The notes under the pieces: model-generated
What the model saw: the letters and a program-made list of their open reading frames with translations, nothing else
What the model was told of the DNA's origin: nothing
Databases searched by the model: none
Source of the DNA: JAVWHX01 sp036639875
GTDB taxonomy: Bacteria > Bacillota_I > Bacilli_A > Erysipelotrichales > Coprobacillaceae
Direction of reading: 5' to 3'
Assembly (NCBI GenBank): GCA_036639875.1
Contig: JAVWHX010000065.1
Span: 1-11,411, forward strand
DNA length: 11,411 bases
Part shown: positions 5,532 to 11,411 of the stretch, piece by piece
How positions within the stretch are numbered: position 1 is the first letter of the stretch
Layout of the letters: every line of letters begins with the position of its first letter
Made by a program: the position numbers and the translations under genes

Positions 5532-6962
5532 TTATAATCTTGATAATACCTTTTCTTTACCTAACAACATAATTGAACTTGCTAAGTCTGGGCCATGCAT
5601 AATACCAGTTGTCGCAATACGCAAAGGCATATATAACATCTTCCCTTTAACTGCAGCTTCTTTTTGTGTTGCTTTAATACAAGCTTGAATGTTTTCTTTA
5701 CTAAAGTCTTCTAATGCTTCTAATTGTGCTTTAAAGACTTTTAAAGTATTAGGAATAGATTCATCTTGCATAAATTCTTTAGATTCTTCATCTAAGTTTA
5801 ATTCATCTTCAAAGAATAAAGAAACAAGTTCTACAATTTCTTTACCATAAGATAATTGATCATGATAGACAGCAATCAATTCCTTAACCCAATTTTCATC
5901 ATGATTTGATAAATCATAAGCTTCATTTAAGAAAGGTAAACATAATGCAATAACATCATCTAATGATCTTTCTTTAATATATCTATTATTAACCCATTTT
6001 AATTTTTCTTTATCAAACATAGATGGAGATTTAGATAAACGTTTTTCATCAAATGCTTCAATCAATCCTTGATGATCAAAAATTTCTTGTTCAGTTTCTG
6101 GAGACCAACCTAACAATGCCATAAAGTTAAACATTGCATCTGGAAGATATCCTTCTTCTCTATATTGAGAAACAAATTGCATAATTGATTCATCACGCTT
6201 AGATAATTTCTTTCTATCTTCATTGACAATTAATGTCATATGACCATAAGTAGGGGCATCCCACCCTAACATATCAAAAATCATTAATTGTTTAGGTGTA
6301 TTACTTAAATGTTCTTCACCTCTAAAAACATGAGAAATTTCCATTGTATGATCATCAATCACAACTGCATAGTTATATGTAGGAATGCCATTAGCTTTCA
6401 CAATAACCCAATCCCCAATATCCTTAGATTCAAAAGAAACATGTCCTCTAATCATATCATCAAATTCATATGTTTTATTTTCAGGAACTCTTATTCTAAT
6501 TGTATAAGGCATACCTGCATCTTCTTTTGCTTTCACTTCTTCTGCAGTTAGATTTCTACATTTACGATTATACATAGGAGCAACTCCTGCTTCTACTTGT
6601 TTCTCATGTTCTACATCTAATTCTTCTGAAGTACAAAAGCATTTATATGCTAATCCTTTTTCAATTAATAAATCAGTATATTTCTTATAAATATCTAATC
6701 TTTCCATTTGTCTATAAGGTGCATATTTTTCTACTGGTTTTAATGGTGATTCATCAGGAATAATCCCTAACCATTCTAAGTTTTCTAATTGGCTTTTTTC
6801 TCCACCTTCAATATTTCTTTCAATATCAGTATCTTCTAGTCTGAAGATAAAATCTCCGTTATGATGTTTTGCAAACAAATAATTAAATAATGCTGTTCTT
6901 GCTCCACCAATATGTAAATGTCCAGTTGGACTTGGTGCATATCTTACTCTTACTTTTCCCAT
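5532..6962 (-). CDS. gltX: Glutamate--tRNA ligase
   Basis: This 476-aa class I aminoacyl-tRNA synthetase charges tRNA with glutamate in the cytosol. The HIGH-like motif is PSPTGHLHIGG (10-20), RLEDTD lies at 41-46, and the KMSKS-like loop KKLSKRD is at 251-257. The anticodon-binding C-terminal half is complete. CFC (108-110) and C135 match three zinc-ligand positions of E. coli GluRS, while the fourth, a His there, is Asn here, so zinc binding is uncertain. Many Firmicutes have a single GluRS that also mischarges tRNA-Gln; that is family knowledge and not shown here. The start is fixed by AAGGAAGG about 8 bases upstream. It follows ispF by 3 bases, so the two are cotranscribed, as in Bacillus. 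The usual downstream cysE-cysS genes are not present. Confidence 0.97.
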   Translation of the reverse strand: MGKVRVRYAPSPTGHLHIGGARTALFNYLFAKHHNGDFIFRLEDTDIERNIEGGEKSQLENLEWLGIIPDESPLKPVEKYAPYRQMERLDIYKKYTDLLIEKGLAYKCFCTSEELDVEHEKQVEAGVAPMYNRKCRNLTAEEVKAKEDAGMPYTIRIRVPENKTYEFDDMIRGHVSFESKDIGDWVIVKANGIPTYNYAVVIDDHTMEISHVFRGEEHLSNTPKQLMIFDMLGWDAPTYGHMTLIVNEDRKKLSKRDESIMQFVSQYREEGYLPDAMFNFMALLGWSPETEQEIFDHQGLIEAFDEKRLSKSPSMFDKEKLKWVNNRYIKERSLDDVIALCLPFLNEAYDLSNHDENWVKELIAVYHDQLSYGKEIVELVSLFFEDELNLDEESKEFMQDESIPNTLKVFKAQLEALEDFSKENIQACIKATQKEAAVKGKMLYMPLRIATTGIMHGPDLASSIMLLGKEKVLSRL

Positions 6963-6965
6963 AAT

Positions 6966-7445
6966 TTATCCTTCCTTATTTAATAACACAACACTTTGAG
7001 AGACAATACCTTCTTTTCTCCCAACAAAACCTAGTTTCTCACCACGTGTTGCCTTAATATTCACTTGTGTGATATCACAATGTAATACTCTTGAAACATT
7101 CTCTTTCATATTCATAATATGAGGTGCCATCTTGGGTTCTTCACACATAATAATACTATCAATATTACCTATAGTATACCCTTCTTGTTTCATTAATTCA
7201 TAAGTATGCTCTAATAAAATCATTGATGAAATCCCTTTATATTTTGGATCAGTATCAGGAAAATGTTTCCCAATATCACCAAGTCCCATAGCTCCAATAA
7301 TACTTTCGATAATTGCATGCAATAAAACATCTGCATCACTATGACCTTTTAATCCTAATTCATAAGGAATTTCCACACCACCAAGAACTAATTTTCTACC
7401 TTCAACAAGTTGATGAATATCAATAGACTGTCCAATTCTCATCAT
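6966..7445 (-). CDS. ispF: 2-C-methyl-D-erythritol 2,4-cyclodiphosphate synthase
   Basis: This 159-aa protein is of normal IspF length. It converts CDP-methylerythritol 2-phosphate to the cyclic diphosphate with release of CMP, the fifth step of the non-mevalonate isoprenoid pathway. Metal ligands D9, H11 and H43 are present in SIDIH and HSDADVLLHA, and the C-terminal block KATRGEKLGFVGRKEGI (131-147) matches the active-site region near the trimer interface. I chose the ATG at 7445 because AAGGTGAT sits 4 bases before it, equivalent to 8 bases from the GG core. The ATG at 7442 is nearly as good, and a GTG at 7454 lies inside the ribosome binding site. It leads gltX in a two-gene operon with its own promoter. 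ispD, its frequent upstream partner, is not adjacent. Confidence 0.96.
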   Translation of the reverse strand: MMRIGQSIDIHQLVEGRKLVLGGVEIPYELGLKGHSDADVLLHAIIESIIGAMGLGDIGKHFPDTDPKYKGISSMILLEHTYELMKQEGYTIGNIDSIIMCEEPKMAPHIMNMKENVSRVLHCDITQVNIKATRGEKLGFVGRKEGIVSQSVVLLNKEG

Positions 7446-7465
7446 GTTTATCACCTTCCTGCCCT

Positions 7466-7494
7466 ATTTTAGCATACTTTTTAACATTATACAA
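7466..7494 (-). promoter_or_regulatory. Promoter of the ispF-gltX operon
   Basis: On the minus strand TTGTAT (7489-7494) and TAAAAT (7466-7471) are 17 bases apart, with a TGC extended -10. The -10 lies about 20 bases before the ispF start. A weak all-A/T hairpin (7494-7518) overlaps the end of the preceding gene, so upstream transcription may also read into ispF. Confidence 0.75.
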
Positions 7495-7512
7495 AATAAA
7501 GAATTAAAGAGT

Positions 7513-7836
7513 TTATTTGGTCATAATCTTACTTATCATTTCAAAAGTATTGATATCAATTATAAAACCTAACCCTATAAATATATTGAAATAAAAACTT
7601 TGATCATCAACAAAATGAAAGCCTACACAAACATCATCATATCCAACAACATCTACCATATTCCATAAGACATGATAATACTCATCACAGACAAAAAGAT
7701 TATTTAAATACAATTCACCAGCATTATGATTATCAACATCATAAAACCAAATGATTTTCTTATTATTGATTTGATATTCTTGATAAGGCAATGTATCCAT
7801 TGATTGTTTAAAATCTTGATGATTTAAGTTTATCAT
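7513..7836 (-). CDS. Hypothetical protein, 107 aa
   Basis: I do not recognise this protein. It is acidic and rich in aromatic residues (many Tyr, Phe and Trp) and in short alternating hydrophobic stretches, which suggests a small beta-rich soluble fold. There is no signal peptide, clear membrane helix or cysteine motif. The start at 7836 is set by GGAGG 5 bases upstream; a TTG at 7848 would overlap that site and is rejected. It begins 25 bases after the M24 gene with no promoter between, so the two form an operon and it may assist or be regulated with that protein. Its general look resembles small partner or immunity-type proteins, but nothing specific supports such a role. Confidence 0.75.
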   Translation of the reverse strand: MINLNHQDFKQSMDTLPYQEYQINNKKIIWFYDVDNHNAGELYLNNLFVCDEYYHVLWNMVDVVGYDDVCVGFHFVDDQSFYFNIFIGLGFIIDINTFEMISKIMTK

Positions 7837-7861
7837 ATTAACCTCCAAAAACTATATACTT

Positions 7862-8551
7862 CTACAATTTCAATAGCTTATTATTTTCAAAATAATATAT
7901 ATCTTCACGTTTATATCCAAACTTTGAATCACTTATACTAATATGTGGTTCAAATGTAAACATACTGACTTCAGATAATTTCTTTTTATTTCCTTTTTCA
8001 ATAAAGATTCTTTGATCTTTATCTTCAACAATTGAATGCCCTAAATTACCTAAAAAGTCCAAATTAATAAACCCTTTATTTTTTATTAACTCATTCATAA
8101 CAAAATAAAGTTCTTCAAATGTCATATCTGGCTTTGCAATTTCAACCAATTTATCGTGAAGAAATTTTTCCATTAATAATCCTTGCTTCCATTCATTATT
8201 CTGTATTTCTTCTTCCTTGTTTATTACAACACCATCTTCAATGATAATTGTTCTAGCATAATCACCCCATATATTATAACGTTGTGGACTTAAATCTATC
8301 GTTATAATATCATTTGTTTGAATAATCTTATCAGGTGTTTGATAATGTTTTCCAGAAATAGAGATTGTTGTTTCATCACCACTAAACACAAAAGCTCCTA
8401 CATTATAATACCAAAAAGAATCAGCACCATTATCAAGCATAAAAGACTCACATAAATTTCTAACTTCAACTAATGACATTCCAACAGATATGTTCTTTGA
8501 AATAAATGTCATTGTCTTTTTATTAAGATTTTGCATATCTAAGTTTTTCAT
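7862..8551 (-). CDS. M24 family metallopeptidase (single catalytic domain)
   Basis: This 229-aa protein has the pita-bread M24 fold signature. The five metal ligands are all in place: D86 (TIDLSP), D97 (WGDYART, 11 residues later), H172 (LGHSIVED), E201 (FTFEPHI) and E216 (YKREDIYYF). It should therefore be an active dinuclear metalloenzyme. It lacks the N-terminal creatinase/prolidase domain and resembles a bare aminopeptidase domain, but WGDYART and FSGDETTISISG differ from housekeeping methionine aminopeptidase. The substrate is unknown; X-Pro or other N-terminal residues are possible. The start at 8551 has GGGGG 9 bases upstream, whereas the ATG at 8560 directly touches it; either is possible. 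It has a good promoter of its own and is followed by the 107-aa gene. Confidence 0.87.
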   Translation of the reverse strand: MKNLDMQNLNKKTMTFISKNISVGMSLVEVRNLCESFMLDNGADSFWYYNVGAFVFSGDETTISISGKHYQTPDKIIQTNDIITIDLSPQRYNIWGDYARTIIIEDGVVINKEEEIQNNEWKQGLLMEKFLHDKLVEIAKPDMTFEELYFVMNELIKNKGFINLDFLGNLGHSIVEDKDQRIFIEKGNKKKLSEVSMFTFEPHISISDSKFGYKREDIYYFENNKLLKL

Positions 8552-8595
8552 TACATACATCCCCCAAAGTTAAGTTTGATTTAATTATTATAAAA

Positions 8596-8624
8596 ATTAT
8601 AACATAGTTGAATACCTAAGTCAT
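8596..8624 (-). promoter_or_regulatory. Promoter of the M24 peptidase gene
   Basis: On the minus strand ATGACT (8619-8624) and TATAAT (8596-8601) are exactly 17 bases apart, with an upstream TGT extended -10. The leader before the start codon is about 40 bases. The stretch AACTATGTTATAAT is the same as in the toxin promoter region. Confidence 0.75.
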
Positions 8625-8646
8625 TCTACACCTTTTGTGAATATAT

Positions 8647-9264
8647 CTAATTGTTTAACTCTTGATAAATTTTTTGTAACTCTGCATCTGTAATTGCAAT
8701 CCGATCAGCACATTCTTTTAAGCGAATATGAACTTCATCACTGACTTGATGATTATTCTTATATAACAATTCATGTTCTAGAGTAGCCCAACAATCCATT
8801 GCTATTGTTCGCATTTGAATTTCAACAGGAATATTCTCAACTCTATCTTTTAAGTATATAGGTACTTTTACAACCAAATGTAAAGAACGATAACCACTCT
8901 CTTTTGGATATTCAATATAATTAGCTTTTCTAACCAAGTGAATATCTTCGTGCATAATCAATAATTGTGCAATATATTGGATATCATTTAAATAATGACA
9001 AACGACTCTTACACCAGCAATATCATTCAATTCTTTCATTCCTTCAGTATTTAATGGTAAATTCTTTCGTGTTAATTTTTCTAGTATACTCTCAGGAGAT
9101 TTTATTCTCATTTGAATAGAATGAATAGGGCTATGATTTTCTGCACATTTTAATTCATCATCAATACTTTCTAGTTTAGATTTAACTAAACTCATTGCAC
9201 TTCTATAGGGTTGCATTAAGTTCTTTAATTGTTGATATTGTGTAAATATATTTTCTAATTCCAT
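8647..9264 (-). CDS. Small alarmone synthetase, RelQ/YjbM-like
   Basis: This 205-aa stand-alone RelA/SpoT synthetase domain transfers pyrophosphate from ATP to GDP or GTP to make (p)ppGpp. Family motifs are in order: RIKSPESILEK (53-63), LNDIAGVRVVCHY (79-91) with the metal-binding Asp81, YPKESGYRSLHLVV (119-132) and EIQMRTIAMDCWATLEHELLYK (148-169), the last being almost diagnostic for the RelQ/SAS1 group. No hydrolase domain is present, so degradation depends on another enzyme. The C-terminal helix (about 175-203) fits the tetramer-forming region of this group. The start at 9264 has AAAGGTGAT just upstream; a GTG at 9342 would add 26 residues not typical of the family. It is probably monocistronic, and no clear terminator is seen after it. 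Confidence 0.93.
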   Translation of the reverse strand: MELENIFTQYQQLKNLMQPYRSAMSLVKSKLESIDDELKCAENHSPIHSIQMRIKSPESILEKLTRKNLPLNTEGMKELNDIAGVRVVCHYLNDIQYIAQLLIMHEDIHLVRKANYIEYPKESGYRSLHLVVKVPIYLKDRVENIPVEIQMRTIAMDCWATLEHELLYKNNHQVSDEVHIRLKECADRIAITDAELQKIYQELNN

Positions 9265-9335
9265 AACATCACCTTTTATCTTATTGTAAATCATAAGTAT
9301 AATTTTATTATCTTGTTTATATGGGAAAATATGTT

Positions 9336-9364
9336 TTGACACTCATTATTACCCTTACTATAAT
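9336..9364 (+). promoter_or_regulatory. Perfect consensus sigma-A promoter
   Basis: TTGACA (9336-9341) and TATAAT (9359-9364) are separated by exactly 17 bases, a full match to the consensus at both hexamers. It points rightward into the broken gene at 9383 and lies divergent from the alarmone synthetase. Transcription should begin near 9371. Confidence 0.85.
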
Positions 9365-9382
9365 GAATGTAGGTGATAGAAA

Positions 9383-9596
9383 ATGAAAAGCAGTAAAACA
9401 CATTAATGTTTATACATTTATTCAAGATTGCTTAATTCAATATCAAGATGATTTATTAATGACTTGGAAGTGAATAACATATTTGAGTGCATTCCCTCAA
9501 AGTTATTCACTTTTACAACAATTAAAACAAGCAAAAAAACACCCTACTCTTATAAAAGAGATAGAGCGTTCATTACAAATTATTTATTCAAATTAA
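9383..9596 (+). pseudogene. Broken small gene, about 70 codons, unknown function
   Basis: AGGTGAT at 9371-9377 and an ATG at 9383 follow the perfect promoter, but the frame closes after 7 codons. Removing one A from the AAAA run at 9386-9389 opens a frame (MKAVKHINVYTFIQ...) that runs to TAA at 9594-9596 and is broken only by a TGA at 9471-9473. The conceptual product is about 70 aa, mostly helical, with a segment INVYTFIQDCLIQYQDDLL and a lysine/glutamine-rich second half ending in KEIERSLQIIYSN. I do not recognise the family. The combination of start signals and a long near-open frame suggests a decayed gene rather than random sequence. The shift could be a sequencing error, but the TGA is a second, independent lesion. 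Confidence 0.5.
9533..9566 (-). terminator. Intrinsic terminator of the Gfo/Idh/MocA gene
   Basis: On the minus strand CTCTA-T-CTCTT (9556-9566) pairs with AAGAG-TAGGG (9542-9551) around a TTAT loop, with one G-U pair and one bulged base, and is followed by TGTTTTTTT. It sits about 70 bases past the oxidoreductase stop and inside the plus-strand broken gene. The G-U pair makes it stable only as minus-strand RNA. Confidence 0.7.
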
Positions 9597-9635
9597 TTCC
9601 ATTTTTCATTACATATAATACATGTTTTATCCAAT

Positions 9636-10622
9636 TTATTCATCAGCTGGGAATAGCACTCCAGCTTTTCTTCTGGCAATAGTTTGAACCTCGGTCACAA
9701 TCATACTGTGTTCTAACATTTCATAACAAGTTTTATAATCTTTATTGTTATACATATTCACAAATGCGACAAACTCATCATACATTCTATGAACATCTTG
9801 ATTTATATTCACTTTTTCACTTGTCCCATTATTCATCAAGACATCAAAAGAATTGATTACACTTAATGATGAAGATACATGTATACACCCTTTATCTCCT
9901 TGAATATTATTTGATAATGGTGCTTTACAATCTTTTGCCCCAATGCAAACACATTTAAAAGTATTATAATCTAAGATTAAAATTCCTGATGTATCAATAC
10001 CTTTTTCAATATTTGGATAATAATGAACATCAGTTGGTTTACCAAATAACCCAACAATAAAGTGAATATTATAAATATTCAAATCCATTAAAGCTCCACC
10101 AGCTTTTGTGTAATCAAATGCTGGTAAGATATTACCTTCTTGAAATGCATTATATCTTGATGAATATTGTGAATAATTACATTCAACAATCTTTATGTTT
10201 CCTAAATCATTAATTTTAGTTTTTATTTCGTTAAAGTTTGGTAAATATTGATTTGTAATAGCTTCCCATAAAAATAAATTATTCATAACAGCAACTTCTT
10301 TTAAGTGAATTGCTTCTTCAATAGTTGAAGTAAAGGGTTTTTCTAAGATAACATTTTTATGATTTTCTAATGCTTGTAATGTATATGAATAGTGTAAATG
10401 ATTTGGTAAAGCTATATATATAGTATCAACTTCATTATCACTTAATAATTCTTCATATGATGTAGAACATCTTTTAAAATGATGTTCATCCTTAATGCTA
10501 TTTACTTTTTCTTCACTTCGTTTTGTTCCTGAAATATGAATCAATTCAATTTCTTTTATATCATGGATAAATGAAAGAAGATCTCCTACTATCATTCCAC
10601 TTCCTACAATTCCTAATTTCAT
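9636..10622 (-). CDS. Gfo/Idh/MocA family NAD(P)-dependent oxidoreductase
   Basis: This 328-aa protein has an N-terminal Rossmann domain with GIVGSGMIVG (4-13) for NAD(P), the ALPNHLHY segment (71-78) and the family motif EKPF (94-97) carrying the likely catalytic Lys95. The C-terminal alpha/beta domain contains AGGALMDLNIYNIHFI (174-189), the substrate-site segment. Members oxidise or reduce sugars, inositols or related hydroxy compounds. The substrate cannot be read from the sequence, and no sugar transporter or kinase is next to it. I use the ATG at 10622 because AAGGAGG lies 7 bases upstream; the ATG at 10628 practically touches the Shine-Dalgarno. It is monocistronic, with its own promoter and a terminator, and divergent from the HAD gene. 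Confidence 0.92.
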   Translation of the reverse strand: MKLGIVGSGMIVGDLLSFIHDIKEIELIHISGTKRSEEKVNSIKDEHHFKRCSTSYEELLSDNEVDTIYIALPNHLHYSYTLQALENHKNVILEKPFTSTIEEAIHLKEVAVMNNLFLWEAITNQYLPNFNEIKTKINDLGNIKIVECNYSQYSSRYNAFQEGNILPAFDYTKAGGALMDLNIYNIHFIVGLFGKPTDVHYYPNIEKGIDTSGILILDYNTFKCVCIGAKDCKAPLSNNIQGDKGCIHVSSSLSVINSFDVLMNNGTSEKVNINQDVHRMYDEFVAFVNMYNNKDYKTCYEMLEHSMIVTEVQTIARRKAGVLFPADE

Positions 10623-10643
10623 TTTCATTCCTCCTTGTCCTCT

Positions 10644-10670
10644 ATTATATCATTAAATTAATATTATCAA
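10644..10670 (-). promoter_or_regulatory. Promoter of the Gfo/Idh/MocA gene
   Basis: On the minus strand a perfect TATAAT (10644-10649) lies about 20 bases before the start codon. TTGATA (10665-10670) is the best -35, at a slightly short spacing of 15 bases. Confidence 0.55.
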
Positions 10671-10796
10671 TCTGAATTTTCACTTTTTAAACAATTAATG
10701 AAAAATATTTCTCATTCATACTATCTAATGCTAAAAAGTTTTGATAATTTTTTTCCATTTACCGCTATCCTTCATTACTTTTTCTTTACTTTGATT

Positions 10797-10802
10797 TATA
10801 AT
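10797..10802 (+). promoter_or_regulatory. Likely -10 element for the HAD phosphatase gene
   Basis: A perfect TATAAT lies 26 bases before the start codon. No clear -35 is present at 16-18 bases. The rest of the 206-base gap between the two divergent genes is AT-rich with nothing else I can assign. Confidence 0.55.
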
Positions 10803-10828
10803 AAAGAAAAATGTAGGAGGAAAGAAAA

Positions 10829-11411
10829 ATGGATGTTAAAGCAATTATGTGTGATGTTGATGGTACTTTATTAACAAGTGAAGGAATTGTTTCACCACGT
10901 ACTATAGAAGTTATTAAGAAAGCAAGACAAAAAGGAATCTTATTTGGTTTATCAACAGGTAGAGATGTTAATAGTGTCAAAACATTATTAAAACCTTGGG
11001 GAATTGAAGGATTGGTTGATGTTGTTGTTGGAACAGGTGGAGCAGAAATTTATGATTATATTCTTGATATTGATAAATCTAGTTATCCATTAAATGGAGA
11101 ATTAATCAAAGATATTATGAAACATTATGAAGGTATGGATTTAAACTTTGCTATTCCTTATGAAGGAATCTTATTTGCACCTAAAGATGATAGACATATT
11201 CAATTATTAGCTAAGGAAGATCGCGTTCCTTATCAAGTTGCTGATTTTGATGAGTTCTTAAAAGAACCAAAAGCTAAATTAATTATTGTTTGTGATGAAG
11301 ACTATATGGATAAAGTTATTGAAAAGAGTCAAACATTCTCTAATGATAAGTTTAAATCTTCATCATTAAAGACAGCAAGTGTACTTTATGAATATATGGA
11401 TCCAAGAGTTA
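10829..11411 (+). CDS. Cof-type HAD family phosphatase, 3' end outside the window
   Basis: The first 194 codons are present and the frame is still open at the window edge. Motif I is DVDGT (9-13) with nucleophile Asp9 and general acid Asp11. Motif II is in LSTGRD (41-46), with Ser/Thr followed by GR as in Cof-type (class IIB) phosphatases. Residues about 85-194 form the start of the alpha/beta cap domain, while motifs III and IV (K and GDxxND) lie beyond the edge. These enzymes dephosphorylate sugar phosphates, nucleotides or cofactors, and members are hard to tell apart. AGGAGG (10815-10820) lies 8 bases before the ATG. It is divergent from the oxidoreductase gene and may be regulated independently. 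Confidence 0.92.
   Translation, partial: MDVKAIMCDVDGTLLTSEGIVSPRTIEVIKKARQKGILFGLSTGRDVNSVKTLLKPWGIEGLVDVVVGTGGAEIYDYILDIDKSSYPLNGELIKDIMKHYEGMDLNFAIPYEGILFAPKDDRHIQLLAKEDRVPYQVADFDEFLKEPKAKLIIVCDEDYMDKVIEKSQTFSNDKFKSSSLKTASVLYEYMDPRV

Noticed and set aside
6309..6551. Plus-strand frame opposite gltX
   Set aside because: It lies fully inside gltX, with unusual His/Ile/Phe/Cys-rich composition and no start signals; it is an antisense shadow. The frames at 1189-1371, 2142-2396 and 3435-3617 are rejected for the same reason.
7494..7518. Possible terminator of the 107-aa gene
   Set aside because: The 7-bp stem is purely A/T with an 11-nt loop and overlaps the ispF promoter; it is too weak to call as a feature.
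9265..9342. GTG at 9342 as the start of the alarmone synthetase
   Set aside because: The added 26 residues are outside the usual RelQ length, and a proper ribosome binding site precedes the ATG at 9264.
9471..9473. TGA read as tryptophan in the broken gene (Mycoplasma-type code)
   Set aside because: TGA ends the Ig-like, rhomboid and toxin genes here, and tryptophan is encoded by TGG throughout, so the standard bacterial code applies.
9464..9682. Plus-strand 72-codon frame
   Set aside because: It starts at a TTG with no ribosome binding site, its product looks random, and it overlaps the broken gene in another frame and the oxidoreductase end.
10786..10980. Minus-strand 64-codon frame over the HAD gene start
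   Set aside because: It is antisense to the clearly coding HAD N-terminus and spans its promoter and ribosome binding site.
1..11411. CRISPR arrays, tRNA or rRNA genes, insertion sequences, T-box or riboswitch leaders
   Set aside because: No regularly spaced repeats, cloverleaf-like sequence, transposase or T-box motif was seen by eye. The leaders of gltX and ispF are too short for a T-box.

Overview
The window looks like chromosomal DNA of a low-GC Gram-positive bacterium. It is strongly AT-rich, has strong AAGGAGG-type ribosome binding sites, sigma-A promoters with extended -10 elements (TGnTATAAT), U-tailed intrinsic terminators, and TGA used as stop. The gene content (ispF-gltX, a RelQ-type alarmone synthetase, a Fst-like toxin) fits Firmicutes. 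An Erysipelotrichia-type gut lineage is my guess from composition, not a demonstrated placement.

Layout, with most genes on the minus strand. (1) 33-1928: a three-gene operon read right to left, made of a membrane-anchored Ig-like protein, a rhomboid protease and a YaiI/YqxD (UPF0178) protein. Its genes are joined by two ATGA stop/start overlaps, with a promoter at 1895-1928 and a terminator at 33-57. (2) 1943-4383: a stand-alone UvrA paralogue lacking the UvrB-binding insert, with its own promoter and terminator. (3) 4385-5083: a SUFU-domain protein whose stop codon lies inside its terminator stem. (4) 5159-5463: a compact type I toxin-antitoxin locus of the Fst/par architecture. It has a 35-aa membrane peptide on the plus strand, a hairpin that hides its Shine-Dalgarno, a bidirectional terminator, and a convergent ~68-nt antitoxin RNA carrying a second copy of the repeat found at the toxin start codon. 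This is the most interesting feature of the window. (5) 5494-7494: ispF-gltX, the remaining core of the ispD-ispF-gltX-cysE-cysS neighbourhood known from Bacillus. (6) 7513-8624: an M24 metallopeptidase-fold protein followed by a 107-aa unknown protein. (7) 8647-9264: a small RelA/SpoT-domain (p)ppGpp synthetase. (8) 9336-9596, plus strand: a perfect consensus promoter and ribosome binding site leading into a short gene broken by a frameshift and a stop. (9) 9532-10649: a Gfo/Idh/MocA oxidoreductase. (10) 10797-11411, plus strand: the start of a Cof-type HAD phosphatase that runs off the window.

Most genes are housekeeping or stress-related and act independently. The functional units visible in the sequence are the coupled Ig-protein/rhomboid/YqxD operon, the ispF-gltX operon and the toxin-antitoxin pair. 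Several starts have been moved inward from the longest open frame because the Shine-Dalgarno sequence otherwise overlaps or abuts the start. No tRNA, rRNA, CRISPR array, insertion sequence or phage structural gene was seen.
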